Source: Flavobacteriaceae bacterium UBA5079 (GTDB lineage: Bacteria > Bacteroidota > Bacteroidia > Flavobacteriales > Flavobacteriaceae). From it: a stretch of DNA of 27,874 nucleotides. Shown piece by piece: positions 16,864 to 24,727 of the stretch. Below the pieces are notes generated by a model. That model was given only the letters and a program-made list of their open reading frames with translations, had not been told where the DNA came from and made no database searches. Numbering within the stretch: position 1 is the stretch's first letter; the number at the start of each line of letters is the position of its first letter. The DNA is taken from contig DIAL01000018.1 in the NCBI GenBank assembly GCA_002414705.1, positions 21,376 to 49,249 on the forward strand. The letters are read 5' to 3'. Both the position numbers and the translations under genes were made by a program.

Positions 16864-18285
16864 ATGCAAAAAAACATCTTACTAGTCATTATTCTGTTAT
16901 TTCAAATCAGCTCATTTAGTCAGAAGACAACCATGTCCTTCAAAAATGAGGAGGTTTCTAGAAAAACAAATAAAGATGCCGTAACCCTTTCCAATACGGT
17001 AACAAATGATTTAACGGTTCTTTTAGTGGAACGCAAAGATGTTTATGCGTATTTGTTTAATTCCGATTTCGAATTGCAGTCACAATTTCAAACAGAACTC
17101 ATAAAAAGTAAATATGACGAACCTTTAGGGTTTAAGTTAACCAATTCTAAGCAGCACATTTTATTCTCAAATAGTAAGCGAAAGCAATTTGCTGTTTTAA
17201 CATTAGATTTTGAAACAAAAAATAGTACAGCAACAGAATTAGATTTCAATTTTGAAGATGAGCTTTTTATTGAAGCGCTTCCCTATAAAAACAAACTATA
17301 CGTTTTATCAAGCACTAAAAATCAGGAAATTATTATCCGTGAAATGACCGATAATCTCGATTTTAAATTGATAAATACTATGAAAATAGATCAGGAAGAT
17401 GTTAGTTTATATGAACGTAAAAATTATAGCACTTTTTCACTATTCGGAACCAGTAAGTCTAGTATTCAAAAAATTGATCCACGCGTTCCTAATTCTATTG
17501 AGCAAACATCGCATACCAACAAACTCTTTCAATATGATAATTTAACGTATCTAACATTTGAGATTGAAGATTTTGGGACTTTGGTGTACACATTAAATTT
17601 AGAAGATTTATCCTATCAAGTTAAAACGTATGCATATCCTAAAGGTAAATTAGACGAACTAAAGCGTTTTAATTCCTACATCAGTCCGCAGTATTTTTAT
17701 CAAATAGCGAGTTCAAAAGATGAAATGCGTTTCTTAATTAATGATATTTCGGGATCGCTTATAAAAGAATACTTCGTAAAAAAGGATGCGTCCATTTCAT
17801 TCAAAAACACACCTATTATTCAAGAAGGCGCAACAGCTGTACCTTTTGTAAACCGTCGTGAGCTTGAAGAAAGCTCTAAATATTTGCGCAAAATTACATC
17901 TGGCGATTTAGGTATTACGGTTTTACAACAGGATAATCATTTTTATATAACCCTTGGTGGATACAAGGAAGTTAATACAGGTGGTGGTATGATAATGACA
18001 GGTGGTGTAACTACTGTTGGCTCTTCAAATATTGTTGTTATGAATCCTACGTATTTTAGTTATAACTCCTACACATCATCAAAATCTACCTATTTTACAT
18101 CCAAATTAAATTCTGAATTTGACCATGTAAAAGGTAAGATTTCAGAAAATGCATTTGAAAAAATCAAAAAATTCAGCACCAAATTTAAGTACATCACAGC
18201 TGAAAATGTGTTTTTTCATAACAACCAGCTTTATTATGGCTACTTCGATTTAAAGAAAGCAACCTATAGTCTAATTACTTTTTAA
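16864..18285 (+). CDS. Secreted protein of unknown function
   Basis: A 473-residue exported protein. MQKNILLVIILLFQISSFSQ is a signal peptide ending in FSQ. The mature part is rich in beta strands and reads like a propeller or repeated-sheet protein (VTNDLTVLLVERKDVYAYLFN; KLYVLSSTKNQEIIIREMTD; NHFYITLGGYKEV; NQLYYGYFDLKKA), each quoted segment being one strand pair. Near residue 375 a Gly/Thr/Val-rich loop (GGGMIMTGGVTTVGSSN) interrupts the pattern. There are no cysteines, no transmembrane helix after the signal, and no motif I recognise. It starts 9 bp after the metG stop, so is probably co-transcribed with metG. Family and function unknown. Confidence 0.8.
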   Translation: MQKNILLVIILLFQISSFSQKTTMSFKNEEVSRKTNKDAVTLSNTVTNDLTVLLVERKDVYAYLFNSDFELQSQFQTELIKSKYDEPLGFKLTNSKQHILFSNSKRKQFAVLTLDFETKNSTATELDFNFEDELFIEALPYKNKLYVLSSTKNQEIIIREMTDNLDFKLINTMKIDQEDVSLYERKNYSTFSLFGTSKSSIQKIDPRVPNSIEQTSHTNKLFQYDNLTYLTFEIEDFGTLVYTLNLEDLSYQVKTYAYPKGKLDELKRFNSYISPQYFYQIASSKDEMRFLINDISGSLIKEYFVKKDASISFKNTPIIQEGATAVPFVNRRELEESSKYLRKITSGDLGITVLQQDNHFYITLGGYKEVNTGGGMIMTGGVTTVGSSNIVVMNPTYFSYNSYTSSKSTYFTSKLNSEFDHVKGKISENAFEKIKKFSTKFKYITAENVFFHNNQLYYGYFDLKKATYSLITF

Positions 18286-18351
18286 GTTTAGAAGATTTAA
18301 ACAGTAGTTCAGTCATTAAATAAACATTTTAAAAATAATTAATTTACTAAA

Positions 18352-19152
18352 ATGAAAAAACATCTATTAAAACTAGCCATTTTAGCGCTCATTTTTACAG
18401 TGAGCTGCCAATCAGATAAAAAAGAAAACCAAGAGGCAAGTACTATTGAAACGGTTTCGTCTGAAAAAAAACCAGATATGCATACCAGTCAAAATTCATT
18501 AGACTGGAAAGGTACGTATGTTGGAACCTTGCCTTGTGCTGATTGCGAAGGTATAAAAACCACTATTCGCTTAAATGAAGACATGTCCTACGAGGCTGTA
18601 ACTGAATATTTAGGCAAAAATGATGGCGTTTTTGATACACGTGGTTATTATAAATGGGAAGACAATGGGCAAAATATTCTATTATCAGACGATAACGAAA
18701 CCAAATTTAAAGTAGGTGAAAACAAACTCATTCAATTAGATAAATCGGGTAATGTTATTACAGGTGAATTGGCAGATATGTACGTCTTAAAAAAACAGAA
18801 CATGAATGATAAAAGTGCCATTACATTTAAAGATACCAAGTGGAAATTGGTAAAACTTATGGGACAAGACATTACGGATTCTAAAGCATTTATAACCTTT
18901 TCTACCAAAGATAACCGAGTTTTCGGAAATGCAAGTTGTAATAATTTTAATGGTAGTTTTGAAATAGAAAACGAATTACAAATTAAGCTTTCAAAAATGG
19001 CAACAACCATGATGGCTTGCCCAGATATGACTATTGAAAAGCAATTTATGGCCATACTAGAAAAAGTAGATAATGTCTCATTAAACGGAAATTCCATGAC
19101 ATTAAACAAGGCAAAAATGGCACCTTTAGCAATTTTTGAAGCAGTAGAATAA
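18352..19152 (+). CDS. NlpE-META two-domain lipoprotein
   Basis: A 266-residue lipoprotein. The signal peptide ends at a lipobox TVSC with the lipidated Cys at 19. Residues about 52-145 are an NlpE N-terminal domain: WKGTYVGTLPCADCEGIKT, with the CxxC that defines the family, then TRGYYKWEDNGQNI and DMYVLKK. Residues about 157-263 are a META (HslJ-like) domain: TKWKLVKLMGQDI, FGNASCNNFNGSF, and KMATTMMACPD, whose conserved cysteines may pair. In E. coli NlpE is an outer-membrane lipoprotein that signals copper or surface stress to Cpx. Flavobacteria lack the same Cpx circuit, so the role here is open. It ends at a strong terminator. Domain calls are confident. Confidence 0.88.
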   Translation: MKKHLLKLAILALIFTVSCQSDKKENQEASTIETVSSEKKPDMHTSQNSLDWKGTYVGTLPCADCEGIKTTIRLNEDMSYEAVTEYLGKNDGVFDTRGYYKWEDNGQNILLSDDNETKFKVGENKLIQLDKSGNVITGELADMYVLKKQNMNDKSAITFKDTKWKLVKLMGQDITDSKAFITFSTKDNRVFGNASCNNFNGSFEIENELQIKLSKMATTMMACPDMTIEKQFMAILEKVDNVSLNGNSMTLNKAKMAPLAIFEAVE

Positions 19153-19173
19153 TTAATTGCCACATAATAAACG

Positions 19174-19209
19174 AAAAACCTCGCAGACTATGTACTGCGA
19201 GGTTTTTTT
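19174..19209 (+). terminator. Intrinsic terminator after the NlpE-META gene
   Basis: Stem ACCTCGCAG (19178-19186) pairs with CTGCGAGGT (19195-19203) around an 8-nt loop. It is preceded by five A and followed by seven T from 19203. This is a standard rho-independent terminator about 25 bp after the stop codon. Confidence 0.9.
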
Positions 19210-19276
19210 AGTAATTTAGAGCACGAAAAAATCATGCCATTTTCTACTTTTAAAAGGCACGCTAACGCAATAAAAT

Positions 19277-19912
19277 ATGTCATCTGAATTAAAATCGCAT
19301 TGGAATAACGCATATAAAAAAGACGATTCCCAATTAGGTTGGTTTGAAGACTACCCAAAACAAACCATGAAATTGGTAGCGCAAACTAAATTACCTAAAG
19401 ATGCTAAAATCCTAAATGTTGGCGCAGGTACAACTACATTAATTGAGGCGCTTTTGGATGCAGGCTACACCAATCTTATTGCAAATGATTTAAGTGAAAA
19501 CGCATTAGAGAAACTCCAATTTCGAATAAAAAAATCACATAATTACGATTTGAATGGTGTGGTTGACGATTTAACAAATCCTGAAATATTAAACCAATTA
19601 GAATCTATAGATTTATGGATAGATCGTGCGGTTTTGCATTTCTTTTTAACCGAAAATGAACAAGACACGTATTTCAATCTCATTACAAAATTAGTTTCTA
19701 AAAATGGCTTTGTACTTATTGCTGTTTTTGAAACCAATGGTGCTAAAAAATGCTGTGGTCTGGACTTGCAACGTTACAATGTAACCATGCTAGAAACTAA
19801 ATTAGGTCCCGATTTTGAACTCATTTCCACCTTTAATTACAGCTTTATAAATCCGTTTGGAGGCGAACGTCCTTATATTTACACCCTATTTAAAAGACAG
19901 ATATGCAATTAA
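19277..19912 (+). CDS. Class I SAM-dependent methyltransferase
   Basis: A 211-residue single-domain methyltransferase. The SAM-binding motif I is ILNVGAGTTTLIEALLDAGY at about 44-63, motif II is LIANDLSENAL, and the acidic loop is DLWIDRAVLHFF. The opening HWNNAYKKDDSQLGWFEDYP is characteristic of a group of small methyltransferases related to thiopurine or tellurite methyltransferases, with TMKLV after it. The substrate is not determined. Its last 10 bp overlap the start of tex (the ATG of tex lies in GATATGCAATTAA), so it is probably translationally coupled to tex. A -7-like element TACTTTTA is seen at 19245-19252. Confidence 0.85.
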   Translation: MSSELKSHWNNAYKKDDSQLGWFEDYPKQTMKLVAQTKLPKDAKILNVGAGTTTLIEALLDAGYTNLIANDLSENALEKLQFRIKKSHNYDLNGVVDDLTNPEILNQLESIDLWIDRAVLHFFLTENEQDTYFNLITKLVSKNGFVLIAVFETNGAKKCCGLDLQRYNVTMLETKLGPDFELISTFNYSFINPFGGERPYIYTLFKRQICN

Positions 19913-22038
19913 TATCCTATATAATTTCTCATACCCAATTACCAGAAACATCTGTAAAAAATACGGTCGAATTATTAAATGAAGCCTGTACCATTCCGTT
20001 TATTTCTCGGTATAGAAAAGAACGCACAGGAAATCTAGATGAAGTTCAAATTGGTGATATTGTAAAATATAAAGATCAGTTTGAAACGTTAGAAAAACGA
20101 AAAACTACCATTTTAAAAGCCCTAGAAGATCAAGATGTTTTAACACCTGAATTACAACAAAAAATTGAAGGAACTCAAGATATTATTACTTTAGAAGACA
20201 TCTACTTGCCATATAAAAAAAGCAGAAAAACCAAAGCAGAAACGGCCAGAAAAAACGGATTGGAACCTTTGGCTAAAATAATCATGAGCCAATCCCGAAA
20301 CTTCGGGAGTTCTGATTTGGAATCTTTAGCGCATAAATATGTGAAAGGCAAAGTAAATTCAGTTGAAGATGCTCTGGAAGGCGCCAGACATATTATTTCG
20401 GAATGGGTAAATGAACGTACTGATATTCGAAATAATATCCGACAGCAATTAGAACGTTTTGCTATGATTTCTACCAAGGTGGTAAAATCTAAAAAAGAGG
20501 ATGAATCAGCGCAGAAATTTCGTGATTATTTTGAATGGGAAGAATCATTAGGTCGAATTCCTTCACATAGATTACTCGCTATTTTACGTGCCGAAAAAGA
20601 AGGCTTTATAAAAGTAAAAATCACAATTGATGATGAAAAAGCGTTGCATAAAATTGAAGATCGCCTCATTAAATCTAACGATGCTTGTGCAAAGCAAATT
20701 CAATTAGCCATTCAAGATGCTTATAAACGCTTGTTATTTCCATCGCTATCCAATGAAGCCCTTCAAAATGCTAAAGAAAAAGCCGATGCTTCCGCCATTA
20801 CTGTTTTTGCTAAAAATTTAAAGCAGTTATTGCTAGGTTCGCCTTTAGGTGAAAAACGAATTTTAGCCATTGATCCTGGTTTTCGTTCGGGTTGTAAAAT
20901 TGTGTGCTTGGATGCCCAAGGCAATTTAAAACACAACGAAACCATCTATCCACATCCACCAAAAAGTGATGCTATTGGTGCCATGAAAAAAATAAGTTCG
21001 CTTGCCGAAGCGTATAAAATTGAAGCCATAGCTATTGGAAATGGAACGGCATCCAGAGAAACCGAAGCGCTGATTCGGAAAGTTCATTTTAAAAATGATA
21101 TTCAGGTTTTTGTGGTTAGTGAAGCTGGAGCTAGTATTTATTCGGCTTCTAAAATTGCACGCGATGAATTTCCAAATTACGATGTTACCGTTCGTGGTTC
21201 CGTTTCCATAGGCAGACGTTTACAAGATCCACTTGCTGAACTCGTAAAAATTGATGCCAAATCTATTGGAGTTGGGCAATATCAGCACGATGTGGACCAA
21301 ACAAAACTTCAAAGCGAATTGGATACGGTAGTAGAAAGCTGCGTAAATTCAGTTGGTGTAAATATCAATACAGCAAGTACATCTTTATTGAGTTACGTTT
21401 CAGGAATTGGGCCAAAGTTAGCCGAAAATATTTTTAATTACAGAACAGAACATGGTGTTTTTAAATCACGAGAAGCCATCAAAAAAGTGCCACGTTTAGG
21501 TGACAAGGCTTTTGAGCAAGGTGCTGCTTTTTTGCGGATTAAAGAATCTAAAAATCCGCTAGACGATTCCGCAGTACATCCTGAAAGTTATACTATTGTT
21601 GAAAAAATGGCGCAAGATTTAGGAAAACCTATTTCGGAATTAATTGGAAATGCAACTGTGCTTCAAAAAATACAATTACAGGATTATTGCACAGATTTAG
21701 TTGGTTTACCGACCCTTCAAGATATTATTAAAGAATTGGAAAAACCAGGATTGGATATTCGGGAGCAAGCCAAAGTATTTACATTTAACCAAAATATTAA
21801 ATCCATAACTGATTTACAGGAAGGGCAACTGCTTCCAGGAATCGTTAATAATATTACTAATTTTGGTGCTTTTGTTGATGTAGGAATAAAAGAAAGTGGT
21901 TTAATTCACGTATCTAATTTATCCGATAGTTTTGTAAGTGATGTTAATGCACATGTTAGTTTACATCAACAAGTTATTGTAAAGGTTCTGGAAGTGGATG
22001 TGCCACGAAAACGCATTCAACTAAAATTGCATAAATAA
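19903..22038 (+). CDS. tex: Tex family transcription accessory / RNA-binding protein
   Basis: A 711-residue Tex protein. Order: N-terminal helical Tex_N region (SRYRKERTGNLDEVQI and LPYKKSRKTKAE), a YqgF-like RNase H fold at about 318-450 (ILAIDPGFRSGCKIVCLD), paired helix-hairpin-helix motifs at about 480-550 (INTASTSLLSYVSGIGPKLA), and an S1 RNA-binding domain at about 640-709 (LPGIVNNITNFGAFVDVGI). Tex binds nucleic acid and affects transcription and, in some bacteria, RNA quality control. All domains are full-length. A perfect 7-bp inverted repeat at 20293-20308 encodes SRNFGS in the N-terminal part. Start is the ATG overlapping the previous methyltransferase gene; the deacetylase gene follows after one base. 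Confidence 0.96.
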   Translation: MQLISYIISHTQLPETSVKNTVELLNEACTIPFISRYRKERTGNLDEVQIGDIVKYKDQFETLEKRKTTILKALEDQDVLTPELQQKIEGTQDIITLEDIYLPYKKSRKTKAETARKNGLEPLAKIIMSQSRNFGSSDLESLAHKYVKGKVNSVEDALEGARHIISEWVNERTDIRNNIRQQLERFAMISTKVVKSKKEDESAQKFRDYFEWEESLGRIPSHRLLAILRAEKEGFIKVKITIDDEKALHKIEDRLIKSNDACAKQIQLAIQDAYKRLLFPSLSNEALQNAKEKADASAITVFAKNLKQLLLGSPLGEKRILAIDPGFRSGCKIVCLDAQGNLKHNETIYPHPPKSDAIGAMKKISSLAEAYKIEAIAIGNGTASRETEALIRKVHFKNDIQVFVVSEAGASIYSASKIARDEFPNYDVTVRGSVSIGRRLQDPLAELVKIDAKSIGVGQYQHDVDQTKLQSELDTVVESCVNSVGVNINTASTSLLSYVSGIGPKLAENIFNYRTEHGVFKSREAIKKVPRLGDKAFEQGAAFLRIKESKNPLDDSAVHPESYTIVEKMAQDLGKPISELIGNATVLQKIQLQDYCTDLVGLPTLQDIIKELEKPGLDIREQAKVFTFNQNIKSITDLQEGQLLPGIVNNITNFGAFVDVGIKESGLIHVSNLSDSFVSDVNAHVSLHQQVIVKVLEVDVPRKRIQLKLHK
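20293..20308 (+). repeat. Short palindrome inside tex (TCCCGAA-AC-TTCGGGA)
   Basis: A perfect 7-bp inverted repeat with a 2-nt loop, encoding S131-R132-N133-F134-G135-S136. Short TCCCGAA/TTCGGGA palindromes are, as I recall, a dispersed element in flavobacteria. It stays in frame and lies in a helical region near residue 130. Confidence 0.5.
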
Positions 22039-22039
22039 T

Positions 22040-22942
22040 ATGCTTCAAATAGCGTTTCATCCTATTTATAAACATCCTTTGCCTGACGGTCATCGATTTC
22101 CCATGTTAAAATATGAGCTGCTTCCAAAACAGTTAATTCATGAAGGAACCTGTACAGATGGCAACTTCTTTAAACCGGAAATCCCTGATGATTCCCATAT
22201 TTTACGCGTTCATTCTGAAGCATATTATCTTGATTTGTTGCATTTAACATTAGAACCCAAAGCAGCTAGAAAAATAGGATTTCCATTAAGTAAGGAACTG
22301 GTAAAACGAGAAGTTATTATTGCTGATGGCACTATAAAAGCTAGTGAAATCGCTTTAAAAAACGGTATTGCTATGAATATTGCAGGCGGAACACATCATG
22401 CCTACTCCAATCGAGGCGAAGCATTTTGTCTGTTAAATGACCAAGCTATTGGAGCGCGATACCTTCAAAATAAAAAATTAGCAGACAAAATATTGGTTGT
22501 CGATTTAGATGTACATCAAGGCAATGGAACGGCTGAAATTTTCAAAAATGACACTTCTGTTTTCACTTTTTCTATGCATGGAAAAAGCAATTACCCGTTT
22601 AAAAAAGAAGAAAGTGATTTGGATATTGCTCTAGAAACCAACACAACCAATGACAGGTATTTATCCATTTTAAAAGAAACACTTCCCAAATTAATAGCAT
22701 CTGAAAAACCCGATTTTATTTATTATTTATGTGGAGTAGATGTTATAGCTTCTGATAAATTAGGAAAATTAGCGTTAACCGTTTCTGGCTGTAAAGAACG
22801 TGATCGGTTTGTTTTACAAACTTGCAAGGACTTGGAAATACCAATTATGTGTAGTATGGGTGGCGGTTATTCCCCAGATATAAAAACCATTATTGATGCA
22901 CATGCCAATACGTTTAGATTAGCGCAGCATATTTTTTTCTAA
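22040..22942 (+). CDS. Histone-deacetylase-superfamily (HDAC/AcuC-like) deacetylase
   Basis: A 300-residue zinc deacetylase of the HDAC/AcuC/acetylpolyamine-amidohydrolase superfamily. The catalytic elements are complete: paired histidines His119-His120 in AGGTHHA, the zinc ligands Asp157 and His159 in VVDLDVHQGNGT, Asp234 in CGVDVIASDKLG, and the active-site Tyr277 in MGGGYSPD. The protein has no signal peptide. Bacterial members remove acetyl groups from protein lysine, acetylpolyamines or other amides; the substrate here cannot be told. It begins one base after the tex stop codon, so it belongs to the methyltransferase-tex-deacetylase operon, and it ends at a strong bidirectional terminator. 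Confidence 0.93.
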   Translation: MLQIAFHPIYKHPLPDGHRFPMLKYELLPKQLIHEGTCTDGNFFKPEIPDDSHILRVHSEAYYLDLLHLTLEPKAARKIGFPLSKELVKREVIIADGTIKASEIALKNGIAMNIAGGTHHAYSNRGEAFCLLNDQAIGARYLQNKKLADKILVVDLDVHQGNGTAEIFKNDTSVFTFSMHGKSNYPFKKEESDLDIALETNTTNDRYLSILKETLPKLIASEKPDFIYYLCGVDVIASDKLGKLALTVSGCKERDRFVLQTCKDLEIPIMCSMGGGYSPDIKTIIDAHANTFRLAQHIFF

Positions 22943-22975
22943 ATTTGATTTAATGGTTCATATTAAAACTGAACA

Positions 22976-23012
22976 AACAAAAAAAGAGCATCCCATTTGG
23001 ATGCTCCTTTTT
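22976..23012. terminator. Bidirectional terminator between deacetylase and ssb
   Basis: GAGCATCC (22986-22993) pairs with GGATGCTC (22999-23006) across a 5-nt loop. There is an A-run on the left and, after one C, a T-run on the right, so it can serve both convergent genes. Confidence 0.9.
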
Positions 23013-23030
23013 ACAATATGACATTAAAAT

Positions 23031-23363
23031 TTACTTACCAAACATCAGCAATTCATTACATAAAACTTCGGTGATGTAGTGTTTCTTTCCGTCTTTATCA
23101 TCCCAGGACCGGTTGGTTAATTTGCCTTCAATAGCAATTTCCTGACCTTTGGTTACATACTCCTCAACGACTTTTACCAAGCCATTTTTAACAATTACAT
23201 GATGCCAGTAGGTGCGTTCAACTTTTTCGCCATTCTTGTCTTTATAACTATCGTCTGTGGCCAATGAAAATTTAGCCATTTTATTACCATCTTCAAAACT
23301 GATGATTTCTGGATCTTGTCCAAGTCTTCCAATTAACTGTACTTTGTTTCTTAACGTATTCAT
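23031..23363 (-). CDS. ssb: Short single-stranded DNA-binding protein lacking the acidic C-terminal tail
   Basis: A 110-residue OB-fold protein. It begins MNTLRNKVQLIGRLGQDPEI, continues with MAKFSLATDDSYKDKNGEK, then TYWHHVIVKNGLVKVVEEYV, KGQEIAIEGKLTNRSWDDK and the last strand ITEVLCNELLMFG, all diagnostic of bacterial SSB. A normal SSB continues with a Gly/Pro/Gln-rich linker and an acidic tip such as DDLPF that binds partner proteins; here the chain stops straight after the OB fold. It is therefore probably a paralogue rather than the main replication SSB. It stands alone on the minus strand. Confidence 0.9.
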   Translation of the reverse strand: MNTLRNKVQLIGRLGQDPEIISFEDGNKMAKFSLATDDSYKDKNGEKVERTYWHHVIVKNGLVKVVEEYVTKGQEIAIEGKLTNRSWDDKDGKKHYITEVLCNELLMFGK

Positions 23364-23463
23364 AAGATAAGGTTTTAATTATGTTGAAAATCATTAGGTC
23401 AAATCAACAAGGCAAAGATGCAACGGATTGCAAATATTAGTCGGTAGTTACCTATTTAAATTC

Positions 23464-23490
23464 GTTTGTAAATGTTTGTAGTCGTTTGTA
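23464..23490 (+). promoter_or_regulatory. Three GTTTGTA repeats with exact 10-bp period
   Basis: GTTTGTA occurs at 23464, 23474 and 23484. The outer copies belong to a longer 13-bp repeat TCGTTTGTAAATG at 23462 and 23482. A degenerate fourth copy (GGTTGAT, 23494) overlaps the -33 TTG. This looks like a binding site array for a protein contacting one face of the helix, just upstream of the promoter. Confidence 0.55.
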
Positions 23491-23495
23491 AATGG

Positions 23496-23525
23496 TTGAT
23501 TAACTATATTTAATGATTACATTTG
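23496..23525 (+). promoter_or_regulatory. Consensus Bacteroidetes promoter for the spermidine-synthase-like gene
   Basis: TTG at 23496-23498, a 19-bp spacer and TACATTTG at 23518-23525 match the consensus in both boxes and in spacing. Transcription should start about 6 bp later, at or next to the ATG at 23531. Confidence 0.65.
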
Positions 23526-23530
23526 CTACT

Positions 23531-24175
23531 ATGGCAAGACTATTAAGCTACATATATCCTATTACCAAAAGGGTGAAATCGGAAATAAACGGTACGTTAG
23601 AAATCACGTGGTACAACGGAAAAAAACATTTGAATTCTAAAAATGCCAATTATTCTTATGGCTCGTTACAGCGGATTTTAAAATTGGGCTTGGAAAAACT
23701 GGACCTTAAAAATATGAATTCCATTCTTGTTTTAGGTCTTGGAGGTGGCAGTGTTATTGAAACACTGAAAAAAGATTTTAAATACCAGAATCAAATTACA
23801 GCAGTAGATATTGATCCACAAATAATAGCCATTGCTAAAAGTGAATTTCAAATAGAATCTTCTGAAAATTTAAACATTATTTGTGATGATGCATTGAAAT
23901 TTGTACAAAACACGCATGAAACTTTCGACCTCATCATTATTGATTTATTCATAGATTTAAACGTTCCAGAGCAATTTTTAGAATTATCATTTTGGGAACA
24001 TGTTTTAAAAAGAAAATCTGCCAGTGGTTCCATTTTATTTAATGCCTCGTTGGAGAAACACACATCGGAAAAATTGGAGCATATTATCAGTTATTTAAAT
24101 TCGCATATCTACCAAGTGGATGTGTATAAAAAAGTAAATCAGACGAATACGGTTGTAGTTGGGAAATCGCTTTAA
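23531..24175 (+). CDS. Spermidine-synthase-like class I methyltransferase
   Basis: A 214-residue protein starting MARLLSYIYP. It shows a spermidine-synthase-type Rossmann fold: an N-terminal beta part (LEITWYNGKKHL; YSYGSLQRILKLGLEKL), motif I ILVLGLGGGSVIETL, the acidic ITAVDIDPQIIAIAK, the CDDALKF loop, and FDLIIIDLFID. True spermidine synthases keep additional conserved residues in the gatekeeping loop; this group is usually annotated only as fused or spermidine-synthase-like methyltransferase, so polyamine synthesis is not implied. An upstream in-frame ATG at 23513 is rejected because it falls within the promoter. The mRNA is probably leaderless. Confidence 0.82.
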   Translation: MARLLSYIYPITKRVKSEINGTLEITWYNGKKHLNSKNANYSYGSLQRILKLGLEKLDLKNMNSILVLGLGGGSVIETLKKDFKYQNQITAVDIDPQIIAIAKSEFQIESSENLNIICDDALKFVQNTHETFDLIIIDLFIDLNVPEQFLELSFWEHVLKRKSASGSILFNASLEKHTSEKLEHIISYLNSHIYQVDVYKKVNQTNTVVVGKSL

Positions 24176-24205
24176 TTGTTTCTAAACGATTAATTTATAT
24201 CTTTA
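24176..24205 (+). promoter_or_regulatory. Promoter of the DUF6265-like gene
   Basis: TTG at 24176-24178, a 19-bp spacer and TATCTTTA at 24198-24205 fit the Bacteroidetes consensus except for the last base. The leader before the ATG at 24230 is about 19 nt. Confidence 0.55.
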
Positions 24206-24229
24206 TAACACATTCTTAAATTTAAATTT

Positions 24230-24726
24230 ATGAAAGCCATCTTTTCTACTTTATTATTGTTTCTAGTTTTTCATACTGGATTTTGTCAAAATAACACGTT
24301 AAAATTTCAGGAAGGCAGCACATCTCCTGAAGCTAATTTGGATGCTGTTTCATGGATTCAAGGCTATTGGAAAGGTGAAGCTTTTGGTGGAATTACCGAA
24401 GAATTTTGGAGTCCACCGCTTGGAGACTCCATGATGTTTTCCTTTAAACTGGTAGTGGATAACACCGTTATTTTTTATGAATTAGGCGGAATCAGGCAAG
24501 TTGATAACACCTCATTATTAAACTAAAACATTTTGGAAACGATTTTAAAGGTTGGGAAGAAAAGGATGAAACAGTCGATTTTAGATTCATAAAAAAAGAC
24601 GGCAATAAAGTATATTTTGATCAATTTACGTTTGAAAAAATTTCAGACACTGAAATGAATCTGTATGTGGTTATTTCAGAGAATGGCAAAGACGAGGAAG
24701 TTAAATTCAACTACAAAAAACACTAA
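24230..24726 (+). pseudogene. DUF6265-like secreted protein, frameshifted
   Basis: The gene starts with a signal peptide (MKAIFSTLLLFLVFHTGFCQ) and a domain opening VSWIQGYWKGEAFGGITEEFW, with GDSMMFSFKLV, which I recall as the DUF6265 pattern. Frame 1 stops at TAA 24524-24526 after LLN. The protein continues without loss in the -1 frame from 24520, KLKHFGNDFKGWEEKDETVD and on to a stop at 24726, with all expected later parts (VYFDQFTFEKI, then MNLYVVISENGK). Adding one A to the AAA run at 24520-24522 restores a single frame of about 165 residues. It could be a real mutation, a sequencing error, or recoding. The zinc-ribbon gene begins 2 bp after the restored stop. Confidence 0.75.
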
Positions 24727-24727
24727 T

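Noticed and set aside
23462..23494. CRISPR-like or satellite reading of the GTTTGTA repeats
   Set aside because: The units are 7-13 bp with almost no spacer and only three copies; position and phasing fit a regulatory array.
24665..24727. Longer start for the zinc-ribbon protein
   Set aside because: These codons lie within the restored end of the DUF6265-like gene in another frame; the ATG at 24728 sits right before the zinc ribbon.
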